From NCBI GenBank assembly GCA_023846275.1, contig CM043865.1:5196068-5260067 (forward strand): a stretch of 64,000 bases of DNA, given 5' to 3'. The DNA is from Vanilla planifolia (Eukaryota; Streptophyta; Magnoliopsida; Asparagales; Orchidaceae). Positions within the stretch are counted from its first letter, which is position 1, and each line of letters starts with the position of its first letter. Below, piece by piece: positions 11,001 through 23,869 of the stretch. The notes beneath the pieces are model-generated. The model was given only the letters and a program-made list of their open reading frames with translations, was not told the origin of the DNA and ran no database searches. The position numbers and the translations under genes were made by a program.

Positions 11001-14000
11001 ATTCTAGACACTTTACCTTAAAATTCTGAAGAGTTTTGTACTCTTGTTATTCCCCCTTGACTAACCAAAATGTAGATCTAAGATCATTAACCACCATCAT
11101 TTTTTTTTCCAAAAATTATAATTTAATTATATAAATCATATTTTTTATAAATATCAACAAATCTTGGATTACAAAGTAAATTTAGATCTGAAAGCTGTTC
11201 TTTCAGATTTCACTAGCTTAAGCAGCTGTATTACCATCCAGAACATTGACAAAAAAAATCTGTTTTCTCATAGATCCCTAATTAGTTCTTCCAAGCCATC
11301 CTAGATTTTTCCAATATAATCATATTGTCACATCAAATCCTATATGAGGGGCACAACATTAGTCTCCTCAACTGAAACCACATTTGAAATTATGATTTTC
11401 TTAGTTCCTCTTAGCTTTCAATGTCCAAATGTTTCAAACCTGACAAAATACATACCAATTTCATTCTGGTTTAGTTCTTATAGGAGTAACATTGAAAGAA
11501 AGTTTCAATTTCCTTGCGTTCAATCCATCCACATGGTCTCTTGCACTAATGCAAATGAGTTCAATGAACCACCAATTGGAATAGGCCAAGTAATTCAAGA
11601 ATAGCTCAAGCTCACAAGGTCTAGCAAATAGCTAAAACCATAAATAACAAACCAACATTTTTATCAAAATGAAGAATTAATAGATTATAAACATCAATCA
11701 CCTTTCCTTACCTGAACAACTCGGTCCGAGCAGGCTTGAACTCATTGTATACTGTTGCGTTTGAGGTGATGGTAAGATCCAGATATCCATCTTTGCTGGT
11801 AAATGGTATGACACATTTCTTACACTTAAAACCAGATCTATACACTGCAGGCCTGCATCATATTTGATAAAATTTGAATAGCAGATCACTAGTTAGATTG
11901 TTTGAAACATGCAGCAGAAATCCATACATACAGGTTCAGCCCTGCTGGCCCTTTTCTTATGAGTGGCTCGTAGCATATAGGACATGAAAATAGGTTGTCC
12001 AGAGCTTCATCGTGCTTCTTGTGAGACTCCTAAAGATGTACCCCAATGAAAATGTCATAAAAAGACTAAGGAAGCTTCAATTATCACAAAAAAACAAGCA
12101 AAATTACTAACAAAAAAATTATCTACGTGGCTGAAAGGCCTTTAAAACTTGAAAAAACACAGATACACAAAACTATCTGCAAACAAACAAAGTAACCATT
12201 TGAGAGGTTGCAGAATTTTCAAAGAAACTGGTAAAAAGACACTGTTTATTTGCAGATTTCTACAAAATAAAAGAACAAATAAACATGAGATCTAAAACCA
12301 GATATACGAATCTATTTCCAAGCAAAAAAAGAAGCCATCAGAGAGTCAACAGAACTTTCAAAGCGACTGGTGCAAAGACAATACTCATTTGTAAATTCTA
12401 CAAAAAAAAGAATAAATAAATATGAGATCTAAAACAGTTAGATTTAATGGTACTGATTTTAGATATCAACAAGAAATCCCGCATTAGTTACTTCCAGTGG
12501 ATGATGAAAAACATAATCATCAATGTTCTCAACAAATGTTGACCAAAAATGTTCTTATGGAAAAAAAAACACAACTCAAGTTGTTGTCCAGTAAAAAGTA
12601 TCAACATAAGCTGTACAAAAGAAACTTCAAATTCCACATATAAGAGGCAGAAATTTGTGCATTTGACTTCAAAACCATATATTATAAAAAGCTAATTTCA
12701 TAACTTTAACATCTAAATCTTGTTTGATGAGATGAGCTGAGAATATTCATCTTATTCTGAGTAGTATTGCATATACAGTAATAGTGCATGAGAAAGTGTT
12801 TAGTATGAATGTGATAAATGGAATTTTGGCTTAAGTAATAGCATTGTGACTATTATAATACAACACATACTTTTCTTATGTTTAGCTCGACTCTTGGTTA
12901 AAATGCTTTAGTCATAACAATTCTTTGTTATCATAGTAGCAAAAATATATTCTAACTAGGTATCAAATTTATGCAGTTTGAATTGCCATGAGATAGCTTC
13001 CCATGAATAAGCAGATTATCAAAAATAGAGTTCTTACTATCAAAATCTCCTAGCATGTCAACATTTTTATAGCCTTTTAGGCTTGTTATTAAGCCACCAA
13101 ACGACAAGCACATCATGGTATTCCCTCACATGTACCTAAACTGTACTTCATAGGTTCCAAATGAGCATTAACAGAGTTAAATGGACATCTCAGTGTGCCA
13201 ATAAAAAGGTACATGGCATTGCATACAGCAAACTTACACTACAAGGAAATATGAAAATTTGTCTCTTCTTCATAGGTTCCCAATGAGTCTTATCAGAGTT
13301 AAATAGATATCTAACCGTGCCAATAACAAGTACATAGCATTGCATACATCAAACTTATGCTACAAGAAAAATGAAAATTTCCCCATTTCTTTCTTATTTG
13401 CTTCAATAATGGGGGGAACACTTAGTTTTATGCAACTTATCTAAAGAGCTTTTACAGAATCAGCATATTTCATTCGAAACTTCCCAAAACACTTGTTTAA
13501 CATGTTTCTCTTATGACAATCATAGCTTCCTAGCTTTCTTGTCACATTGCAAACTCATCCACAAAATCTTTTAAGTAAAACTAAAGTTCTTCATGTCAAA
13601 AAACAAACATTTCCTTTTATTAATCTTATGATATTATATGAGAGTTTGAAGAATATAAAATCATATGATAAAATTTACTAGTACAATGTTTGAGATGATA
13701 CCATAGGAAAAATATAAGATGATCATTATTTAAGATGTGATGACATTATATATCACAATGGAACTTCCTCAAATATGTGTTTTATACAAATATTCAACTC
13801 GTAGCAAAATTTGTTTTTAATTATGTGGCAACCATCAAAAATATTTTTTATTTAGTTTTGATATATTGAAATTTAAAGATCTATGTAATATTTATTTGAA
13901 ATACTTAAAATCTGTTTTGTTCAAATCAACCTCAATTTTCATCTCAACATATCTTACATTTCCATCAACTAGTTTGCGACATCTTTCTAATTCTTTAAAT

Positions 14001-17000
14001 AAATCTTCATGAATTAAGACTTTATAATATAAGTGAGTGTAAAGAAAAATAAAAATTAAAATAGATTAAAGCCACACTCATAATATGATATGATATGTCT
14101 ATCGTATAGTACAATCAGCATTAAATGCACAATGAGAAGTAGAATAGTCAAATTAAATGTATTCAAAGAAGTTCCAGTACGTCATACAATACGATTCTTT
14201 ATATCGTAAGGTACAATCAGTTTGTAATATTAATTCACTCTTAAATAAAAACAAGAAAACTATTTAAATCATATGGCAAATGTATTCATATGGTACAATA
14301 TGTATTGTCATACAATACGATCATCTTCTGACTTAGAATAATGAGAGAAGAGATAAATCCAAAGAGCTTTATATAGCACAAGAGCTTTATACAGCACAAT
14401 AAATATCATCATATAGTACAACCAATCATTAAAGAATGAAAAGAAAAACAAAATAGAAATCCTAAAAATTTTATATAATATAATAATTATCGTCATACAA
14501 TATGATCAAATTCTTTGGCTAAAATGTAAAAAATTTGAGAATTTCATACAATACAGTATCATTCAATCATATAATATGGTCATGTCAAAAATATAAATTT
14601 ACAATAATATTTATTACATAGTTCAAACAGTTTATTTTCATGTCATCATATAACATGATCCCATTGATAATACAATACAATTAGTGCCAAAAACCTATAA
14701 CGGCTACTATAATTTTTTAAGAAAGTGAATTATATTCGTTGTTTAGCCATGAACACCATCACATTTGACCCTTTAAAAACCCTTTGCCTATAAATAAACA
14801 ATTAAATCTTAAGAGAACAATCTAATGCAAAAATATCCAAGTTAAGGAATTATTTTCATCATCTTTGCTAGGTTACAAATTTTTTATCATTCTAGAGTTT
14901 CTCAAATTCTTAAAAAACCTATTGTACTCTCAAATCTTTCATCTTTTCTTTTATTTTCAATTTATAACATCTTTACATATTCTTATTTAGTGTCATTTGA
15001 GATTTCATTAGCTTTAGGTAGTTGTTATATTAATTAAATTGTCAAGAAGTTTTGTTTATCTTACCTTTGTTTATTGTATTTGATGTTATATTATGACTGT
15101 TTAAGCCATCATTTGTTAGTTGTTTTGGGTTGTTTATGATCCTTATGAATCTCTTTTGTATGAGTATTTTACTTACTATTTTTGGATAACAAATAGTGGT
15201 CTATTAATAAACATGGTATTTTGTAGTAGAGGGCGAAGGTAGGAATATGTGTTTGCCTAACTTTTTAAAACCTTTATGTTTTTATTTATTACAATCACAC
15301 ACATCTTTCAAAGTTTAGCAAGAGTTTCTCTAAAAAGAAATACTTAGCTTAGTTAACATTAATAACAAGATCACACAATTCGATCTAAGTTTACTTGTTA
15401 AGTTTATATAAACTACAATCCATCCTATTTTGTAGGAAAGTTATCCTTACAATTGGTATCAGAACAGGTTATATCAACAAGAAACAATTCTCTATATAAG
15501 ATCCATCAATAACTCATAATATCATTGAAATCTCAATTACATTGGGAGAAGATACTTCTCATTGTCCACACTTGTTTGCTAATGAATATCATCAATATTG
15601 AAAGAACATAATGAAGAATTACTTTTTGTTGATTTAAATTTATGAGAAGTCCAATGTTCATTAGTTTTCCCACTAAAATTGTTAATAATGCCATTGTACA
15701 AAAAATGAATTTTCTAGTTGGATGTTGAGGAAAAACATAGACTCCGATTGAATGCTCATGTTATGAACATTTTATACTATAGCTTAAATGCCACAAAATA
15801 CAATAGAATTGTGAACATAGAAACTACGCATAAGATATGAAATAAGCTTAAAGTAACATATGAGGAAACCTTAAAAGTAAAAAAGAATAAAATTAATATT
15901 CTCACCCATGATTATGAATTGTCTAAAATGTCTTTAGGTGAAACCATTAAATCCATGTTTACATGTTTCACTAGTATAATAAACAGCCTTGTTAGTTTAG
16001 GGAAAGTGTTTTTAAATGATGAATAGAAACGAAAGATCCTTAAAGTGCTATCGAAGGAGTATGATCCACTAGTTAATGCCATCAAGGCTGCGAAGAACCT
16101 TTCCACTCCATCCCTTGATGATATTATGGAAGAATTAATGACAACATTAAGAAATAACTAGGAGAAAGGACCATAACTCCTATAAAGAAGAACAAAACAA
16201 AGAAGAAGAAAGAAGTCATTACCTTAAAGATTGAAGAAACTTTGAAATCAGACACCTCGGAGAAGATGAAGTAGCCTTAATAACTAAAGGTTTAACATGA
16301 TTGTTTAAGCGTCATGATGCAAGAAAACATGTACAACGAAATGGAAATCAAGGAAAAAGGCTAAAGTAAAATAGGAGATAGTCTGTTATAAATGTAAACA
16401 ATTGAGACAAATCCATCCCAAATGCTCAAAAGTGTTGGAAAGTTTAGAAAAGTATAGGAACAACAAAAAGAAAAATGCTATGAAGACATCATGAAGTAAT
16501 TCAAAGCAATCCTCCTCAAGTAAAGATGAGAAGAATGAGAGGCTTACTTGTCTTATGGCCCATGGAGATGAGCCAATACTTCTTCTGACAATGAGGTATG
16601 TTCTCCTACTTCCAAAACATTTGAAGAATAGTTATTGATTATATAAATAAAGTATGAAAAATAGTTAGCTAAATACAAAAAAAATAAAGAAATAGCAAGC
16701 TGATTACCTTGTTTTGTGTGACTATCCAAATAAAACAAATGAAAAAATATATAATTGATTTGAAAAATTATAGAGATAAGCTTGCTATTTTTATTTCTTA
16801 GCACACTTGTAAATTAATTTAATGATTATAAGAAGTTACATTCACATTATTCTACCTATTATCATCACATAGATTTTAAGAATACTTTATTTACTTATAC
16901 TTTGATTCATCATTGTAAATTTTGTTGTCATTATATGAGACCCAGGCACACATTTTAATTCTATATAAATAAGACAAATAAGCATTGTAGATATCTTAGG

Positions 17001-20000
17001 TATGTTTGAGTAGCCAACAAGATATTGTCTTTAACCACTATGACTATCATTAATAGTTTTGAACGCAAAATGATTTGGGCCCCTTTAATTAATAATTAGA
17101 TTTATATGTAAACATTCCTCCTTAATAAAATTGAAAAATGCATATAATACTTCAATGGTAAGTGTTGAAGTTACATTACTGAAAATTTAAAGTTGTTCAC
17201 CCAACTGAAGGTATTAGATAATAGATAAGTCACTCCATAAGAAAATTCAAAGAAAAGGGTTATCGACACCAAAACCTTTAAAAATTTTTTTATATATTAC
17301 GAAGTTCTTAATAGTTGAAGGTTTAAAATATAATTTATTAAATATTAATCAATTATGTGATTCACAATTTAAAGTAGCATTTGATACTAAATTTTGTGTG
17401 ATTAGAAAAAGTGAACAACCACTAGTTATAGCTTTTAAGAGAAGCACAACATATATGCTAGATTTAAAGAATGTAAAAGTTAGCAAAAAAATATATAAAC
17501 AATCAAGCTAATAATGCTAATCTTTGACATAGCAGGTTTATTCATACTAATAATTCAACCCTTGAGAAATTAGCTAAGTATAATTTAAGAGTTTACCCAA
17601 CTTGCAATGGACTAATGGCCACATTTGTGGTTCATGTCAATTAGATAAATAAATCAAGACTCTCTTAAAACTTAAGAAAGATATTTGTAATAGAAAATCT
17701 TTAGAGACATTACACTTAAATCTATTTGAACCCATCCAACCAAATAATTCAGGAAAGAAAAATATATGATTTTGTAATAATAGATTATTCTAAATATACT
17801 TAAGTTCTATTTCTTAGAATAAAAGAATAATACCTACGAGAATTTTGTTAGCTTAATTACTAGAATAGAAAATGAGTATGAAGTGACAATAGTTTTTATC
17901 ATGAGCAATTAGAGATGAATGTTTAAGAATGAATTTTTCTTTGAAAATTGCAACAAATATAGATCACATATGTTCTCATTACCTAGAACCCCATAATAAA
18001 AAAAAATAGTTAAAAGAACACTCAATTAAATAAGTATAAGGTGCCTACATACTTTTGGGGTAAAACAACTAATATAGCATGTTATGTCATGAACAATATT
18101 TTTGTCAGACTATTATTCAAAGTGACACCTTATAAACTTTTATATTCTAAGAAGACTAAAATAACTTATTTATATGTTTTTGGTTATAAATTCTATCTCC
18201 TAATAATGATAAAAGTGAACTAAGAAAATTTGATCCAAAATCCAAAAAAAAAATCTTCTTAGGATACTCACACAATGATAGAGCTTATGATGTATTCAAT
18301 GAGAACACTCAAATAACAGGAGAGTCAATTCACATAACCTTTGAGATAAGACATTTCCAATTAAGCAAGACATAAGAATCATGAAAGATCTTAACGAATT
18401 CGAGAAGTTGAGTAATGAGGATCATAGTACACCTAAAAAAAGTATAGTTAGAAAACTAATAAAAGATAAAATCCTTAAAAGTAGGAGCTTAAAAAGGACC
18501 ATTCTATAGATCAAATTTTAGGAGATATTGGACGAGTTAGAACTAGAGAAAATCTTAATCATTCAACTTTTGTATTATGCTATAAACCTAAAACAATTGA
18601 AGAAGCATTATATGATAAATTTTGGTTACCAACAATGAATAAAGAATTTAGTCAATTTAAAAGAAACGAAGTTTGAGGGTTAATCTTAAGACCTAATCAT
18701 TCAATTATTAGAACTAAGTGGGTTTTAAGAATAAGTTAGATAAAAATAATATTATTGTTAGAAAATAAACTAGGTTAGTTGCTAAAATCTAGAATTAAAT
18801 AGAATGAATAAATGTAGAAGAGTCATTTGCACCCATTGCTAGACTACAAGTCATTAAAATTTACTATTTTATACATTATAAAGAATTTAAATTATATCAA
18901 ATGAATGTCAAAAGTATTTTTCTAAATGATTATATTAACAAAAACGTTTGTGTAACAACCTCTAAATGATAAACTAGATTATATCTACAAATTAAAAGTG
19001 TTTTTCTAAATGCATCTTTCTAAGTCTTTTGAATAAAATACCATGTTTCTAAGAATACTCTATTTTCTTATACTTATACTTTGACTCATCATGATAAATT
19101 CTATTGCCACTATTGTATGAGACCCAAGCACATATCACAATTCTATAGAATTAAGACAAATGAACATTCTAGATATCTTAGATATGTTTGCATAGCTTAG
19201 AAGATATTATCTTCAACCACTATGACTATCATTAATAGTTTTGAACCCAAAATGATTTGGCCCCTTTGATTAATAATTAGATTTTTGTGCAGACATACCT
19301 CCTTAATAAAATCAAGAAATGCATATAATACTTCAATAGTAGGTGTTCAAGTTACATTAATGAAAATTTAAATTTGCTCACCTAAATGAAGGTATTTGAT
19401 AATGAAGAAGTCACTTTATAGAACAATTCAAAAAAAAAGGTCATTGACACCAAAACCATTAGAAATTTCATTATATATATTACCAAGGTCTAATAGTTGA
19501 AGGTTTAAAATATAATTTGTTAAATATTAATCAATTATGTGATTCACAATTTAAAGTAATATTTGATACTAAATTTTGTATGATTAGAAAAGATGAACAA
19601 CCTCTAGTTATAGCCTTTAAGAAAAGCAACACATGCTTTTTTCATTATTCTTTCCCATGATAAACTATATTATGTCTACAAATTAAAGAAAGTAAAACAT
19701 TGTTTAAAAATATCAAAATTAGACTGCTTTCTTTTTCATCATTCTTTCCCTTCCTTTTTTTATACTTTTTTTCTCCCCTTTTCCCAACTCAAAACTTGTT
19801 CTCAAGTTAAGAAAGCAGAGCAAACAAGGCTTGTAAGGCTTTTTCACATCTATCACCATCATCTACTAAAAATCATTATATACCAATTAATCTCAAATTA
19901 ATATCATGTGTAATATGTCACCGACTCTTTCCAACAATAACAAACGATGATAGAATAAATATTAGAATTACAATATGATCAAACTTGTTGGTCATTATTA

Positions 20001-20389
20001 TAATGGAAGTCAATATTGTGGACATCACTGACCACACTTAGTTGCACAAGGAGAAGAGATGAAAGATTACAAGGGCTGGATATTCAACACCAACCCCACC
20101 AATTCGATCCAAACTGGAGCTGCCACTGAAACCTTGGGTCTGCGAAAAAAAAAAATTATTCACGACATCGATACCCATGTTACATAGAGAGTAATAGCTC
20201 CAACCACGCTTCCTTCAAGCGCAGTAACCGTACCAAATTCACGGCGGTTGTGGCACCAGTGACCTGGAATCCCCTGCGCCGGATAAGGGGATGTCCAGAA
20301 CTGAAGTACATGGAATTGCTGACAGGCCGGCGAAAGGTGGAAGGCATTGGAGGAATGATAACGAACAGCGACGTGGAGAAAGAAGCCAT
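5072..20389 (-). CDS. Chloroplast zinc-ribbon SAM-dependent methyltransferase (At1g78140/At2g41040-like), 3' end outside or displaced
   Basis: Five exons on the minus strand: 20389-20234, 12029-11932, 11852-11712, 5649-5568 and 5265-5072. They join in phase 0/2/2/0 with GT-AG introns and give 223 residues plus two bases. Exon 1 starts MASFSTSLFV and is rich in Ser, Arg and Pro, as in a plastid transit peptide. Exons 2-3 code a zinc ribbon (FSCPICYEPL, then SGFKCKKC), like the N-terminus of bacterial RlmA-type enzymes. Exon 4 has SFLYERGWRQNF. Exon 5 has SAM motif I, LVDVSCGSGLFSRKF, and the acidic loop VIALDFSESMLRQC. The Arabidopsis relatives are annotated as plastid UbiE-like methyltransferases; their substrate is, to my knowledge, unsettled. 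The remaining motifs (about 130 residues in relatives) are not seen between 5071 and 4262. They may lie beyond the Tekay insertion or be lost. Introns are 8.2, 0.08, 6.1 and 0.3 kb. Confidence 0.92.
6034..6364 (-). repeat. 3' LTR of the Reina-like element
   Basis: Aligns in order with the sequence at 9045-9371: shared blocks include the TATAGGGTTT stretch, TTCTCTATATCC, the GTATTTATAT stretch and CCCTTCTTCTCCTTGAGC on the plus strand. The upper border (TGTTA on the minus strand at 6364) is fixed by the other LTR. The lower border is approximate because no clean CA end or target duplication is visible. Confidence 0.75.
7918..8866 (-). pseudogene. Decayed gypsy gag fragment
   Basis: Two short open stretches on the minus strand (8866-8657 and 8190-7918), with degenerate coding between them, read as a chromovirus Gag. 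The upstream stretch has a charged, coiled-coil-like segment (DEIHLKLTDLKGQWEQ). The middle has ALAWYQWM, and the downstream stretch has the proline-rich linker before the expected zinc knuckle. The CCHC box itself is not preserved. Frameshifts and stops prevent translation of a full Gag. Confidence 0.7.
9045..9371 (-). repeat. 5' LTR of the Reina-like element
   Basis: Partner of the 6034-6364 repeat, about 330 bases long, a typical size for Reina-clade LTRs. The two copies differ at many positions and by small gaps, which indicates an old insertion. The lower border is approximate, and no perfect primer binding site is recognisable beside it. Confidence 0.75.
9372..11711. other. Intron 3 remainder, no feature seen
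   Basis: AT-rich intronic DNA between the Reina-like 5' LTR and exon 3 of the methyltransferase gene. I see no exon with family similarity, no RNA gene and no clear repeat. Short open frames on either strand lack recognisable domains. Confidence 0.6.
12160..12440. repeat. Diverged 139-bp tandem duplication in intron 1 of the methyltransferase gene
   Basis: The stretch around 12196 (CCATTTGAGAGGTTGCAGAA, then TTTTCAAAG) recurs 139 bases later at 12335 in diverged form (CCATCAGAGAGTCAACAGAA). Both copies end in ATAAACATGAGATCTAAAA or a close variant. The copies differ by roughly a fifth of positions, by eye. Confidence 0.8.
13148..13389. repeat. 121-bp tandem duplication in intron 1 of the methyltransferase gene
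   Basis: Units 13148-13268 and 13269-13389 both begin TTCATAGGTTCC. They share an ATGAG...CAGAGTTAAAT block, GTGCCAATAA, ACATGGCATTGCATAC or a close variant, and ATGAAAATTT. They are moderately diverged, so the duplication is not recent. Confidence 0.85.
14000..15451 (+). repeat. Probable 5' LTR of the degenerate copia element
   Basis: Ends in ...CCTTACA at 15451, two bases before a primer binding site, as expected for a 5' LTR. A TATA-like CCTATAAATA lies near 14788-14797, about 650 bases before the end, a plausible U3/R promoter. The 14085-14680 part is packed with short variants of ATACAATACGATC and ATAGTACAATCAG. The upstream border is not visible, so the start given is approximate. No matching 3' LTR is found. 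Confidence 0.55.
15454..15465 (+). other. Degenerate primer binding site (tRNA-iMet type)
   Basis: Reads TGGTATCAGAAC, one base away from the canonical initiator-Met primer site, directly before the decayed copia gag-pol. Confidence 0.7.
15600..18960 (+). pseudogene. Decayed SIRE-like Ty1/copia gag-pol, antisense to the methyltransferase gene
   Basis: Read with frameshifts, the order matches copia. The UBN2-type Gag (GETIKSMFTCFTSIINSL, then LVNAIKAAKNLSTPSLDDIM) lies near 15930-16130. A zinc knuckle in which the His position is changed (CYKCKQLRQIHPKC) is near 16384-16425. A GAG-pre-integrase segment (LPNLQWTNGHICGSCQLDK) is near 17590-17645, and integrase core/end pieces (YFWGKTTNIACYVMN, then TPYKLL) near 18044-18140. 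Reverse transcriptase starts near 18600 (WLPTMNKEFSQFKRNEV), passes EESFAPIARLQV and YQMNVKSIFLN, and is cut off at about 18960 before the catalytic YVDD. Stops in every domain rule out function. Confidence 0.85.
16875..17450 (+). repeat. Copia segment, copy 1 of an internal duplication
   Basis: Nearly 580 bases, covering the stretch between Gag zinc motifs and the pre-integrase region, recur in the same orientation at 19052-19638. Shared blocks include ATGACTATCATTAATAGTTT, TTAATAATTAGATTT and the long AATATTAATCAATTATGTGA block. Confidence 0.85.
19052..19638 (+). repeat. Copia segment, copy 2 of an internal duplication
   Basis: Follows the truncated reverse transcriptase rather than lying in its normal order, so a second copy of the element's middle has been joined to the broken 3' end. 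Copies differ by scattered substitutions and small gaps, so the event is old, or the second copy comes from a separate related element. Confidence 0.85.
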
Positions 20390-23300
20390 CGATCAAGCTT
20401 CACGCCTTTAAACCAAAAACTGCCTCCTCCAGCTTCCGTCTTCTCCCTCCCATCCTGTCCAGGGTCATCTTAAGCTCGCTTTGCCACTACGTGGAACCCG
20501 CCTTGCCGCGCGTGTGGTCATGCCTAATGAAATGGCTATTTCATGAAGTCCATGTTTTTAACCTACATGTGACAAATACTAATAGGATTGGGCTCTTATG
20601 GTTCATCATGTTAGAATTGGATTCACCTTAGGTGAGGAAATCTTCTCCTAAACAATAAATGAGATAATGTTTTTAGTTTTCTTATTTTGATTTTGAAATC
20701 AATAATTTTTTTTTTATCTTTCTTATCTATTATATCAAAAGATGATTAGGTGCTATTAATAAATAAAAGCAAGAAGTAAAATAGTAAAAGTAATTATTCA
20801 TGTTAAAGTTTTGTTTATTATAATTTATTTAAATCATTTTGATTAGTTTGATAGTTACTTCTTAAAATATTTTTTGATTTTAAAATTATATTAAGTTTAT
20901 CGAATAATTTTTATAATTTTTTCTTTCACATAAAATTTCTTTTTTAAAAAATATTATTCAAAAAACTTTTTAATAATAATAATTGTCAACAAATAAAACT
21001 TTTTATCTTATGCAAGTGATGTGATACTTTATATTGTTTACTTTCTTCGATTTGATTTTAAAATTGAATTTATTTTTCCATTCTAAAGATTGAAGGTTGC
21101 TTAAGCACTAACGATTATACTCACCACTCCTTAACAAGTTGTCATTCACTATAACTTATTAGATGTTATGGCAACAATCATTGTTATTATCAGATTTTGG
21201 TATCAAGATATCTATTTTGTTCTTTTTCTTCTTAACATTTTGAAAATATATAAAAATTATTTTTTTATAAAAACTATAACATAAGCAAGCTTTTATCCTT
21301 TTGAAATCAAGCAATTAAAATAGTTTTTTATAATCAGGTATAAGCATCAAATTTTTCACTCTTTTAAAAATACATGTATGTATAATATCAATATTAACAA
21401 ATCCTTTGCATATATTTTTTCTCAAATAATATAAACATAAAAATTACACATCTAATGATAATTATAATTTATCTAAATCATCATGTGTTAACTTTCATCC
21501 AATCTTAATAATCCTATAAAGTATCTTTCTTTGACTTAAAAATATTAGGTTAAAATAAATATGAGTAATTGATACTAGAACATGACAAAACCATATAACA
21601 TAATATAAAAATAACAATTATTATTTAATTATATGCATTATCTATATCAATATAATATAAATAATTAAAATATAAATTATATTTTTTATTCATTAAGATC
21701 TAATTTTTTAATACAAAATTATATTAATTTCTTTTAACTCACTTTTTTACATCTAAAGTATTTTACTTCATATAACTTAATAATATCTCTTTAATAGTAC
21801 TCCCAAATACATTAATTTGAATAATTGTCTTACTATTAGAGATATTAATTTAGATAACAAAATATTTATTTTTAAACATATATTAATCTAAATAGCAATT
21901 AGCATTGAAAACACTTGTTGAAGCTTTATCTTTACTCGTGTTACATGATTTCGTTAAATATTTGTTAATCACTTATTTTATCTTTTTAACACATTTTACA
22001 TAGTATACGTTTATGTAACAAAGTAAAACATATAACAAACAATATATTATTATAATAAATAATAACAAGTATATTCAAATATAATATTTTCTCATATTGA
22101 TTTAGGTTTATAACCATGTATTATATATTACATCAAACATATATAACATAAATAAGTTTTGTTTATATAAGCATATTTTATTTGATATATTTTAATGAAT
22201 ATAGTTATTAACCTACAATACATATTAAATTACATTATATATAATATGAACAAGTTTTGTTTAACTTTTAATTCTAATATATTAGTCTTACAAAGTTCAT
22301 ATTTTACTTAAGGCCTTGGTTGTTATAGCAAGAATTTTTCTCAATTTTTTTGGTCTCTTGCACAACTCTTTTTCAAATTTCTTAAAAACACCTTCACTTA
22401 TTTTTCTCTTTCCTTAACTTACTATGTTCAAGTATTGTAATTCTCAAATTCTTTAAAATAAACTATGTAAGTCATATCTAATGTATTATTTATATTTGTT
22501 TTCATAACTTTTTATATTCTAAATGTTTTAAATGGCTTTAATAGTTTTGTCCCCTCATGTGATTATCATTTAATCTTCTATCCTCTTATTTCCAATGATT
22601 TTTTGTCAATTACACCCACTCTCATGTTAGTTTTTTTTTATCATTTGTCATTTAGGATTTTAAGTTCTATTTGGTTCTTGTTAATTGTATATGTATGATC
22701 ATCACATTTGTATTATATATTTCTCAATTTTGTCTAAATCTATATTAAGTTATTCTTATAGTGTTGTTATAATATCATTATCATGCTGATATAATACTAC
22801 CAATCTTCGTATATCATATGGATGATTTCATTTATGATATTAGTTATAACTTTGACATAATATATGTTATCTATCATTATGTACAAAAACCATTTAATTG
22901 ACAATTTCCAAGTGTTTTATTTGCATCGTATTATATGATATTGCTTGTAATACTATATGGTCAATTATTTATATCTCTTACTAAGTTACAACAGATGATA
23001 ACTCTTTATATTATGCTCTTATATCATGACCATACTACTAAAATCATTTTATTATAGTATATGATTATTTTTAAAAGAATTCCTTGAACACTTTCACACT
23101 TAGCCCACTTCATTTTTCATCGCATAAACATATGACACGACATACTTTTATCGTACTATACAATCCATTACTTTTATTGATTTGTACTTAAATATTGAGG
23201 AGAGAGAAATTAGAAATTTCCAATTTTAGGTGCAAGAATATAAAGAAAAAAAAGAAATTTTAAATGTTATTTTTATTATCTTGAAATTAATTATATGATG

Positions 23301-23869
23301 ATGCTTTATAGGAATTAAAAATATTATATTTTATAAGCTTGTATATGATTGGAAAACTATGATTAATTTAACTGCAAAATAATAAGAAAAAAATCACAAA
23401 GAATGTAATTGATTCTAAGAAATTACAAATTTTATTGTGTAAGATCGAATGATCATGTTGATTCAAAAAACAAATCTCCTACATATAGATTAGGTGGGTA
23501 AATCAATTAATTTTAATATAAGTATACTTATTTATTAATATTCTTTTAGCATGATGTAATATTTGATATTTTATGCTTGTGACTATGGATTATAATATGT
23601 TAATACATGTATATTTATTCAATAATATATTTTAAAAATACAATATAAATAAAACTATACTTTAAACCAACTTTCATAACAAACATAAACAATTCTTATA
23701 ATATAGTAAAGTAAATAAACCTTATATGTTGATGTTAAATTAATTGATGTTACAGCTTAATCTCATAGTAACACCATAATACACAACCACTTAAAAAACA
23801 ATAAATAAAGATTCTAAGGGTATATTATTCTCTTTCTTAGTTTTCTCTTGAAGTCTTGTGATGTACCAA

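Noticed and set aside
11344..11604. 86-codon plus-strand open frame in intron 3 of the methyltransferase gene
   Set aside because: No recognisable domain and antisense within an intron; likely chance.
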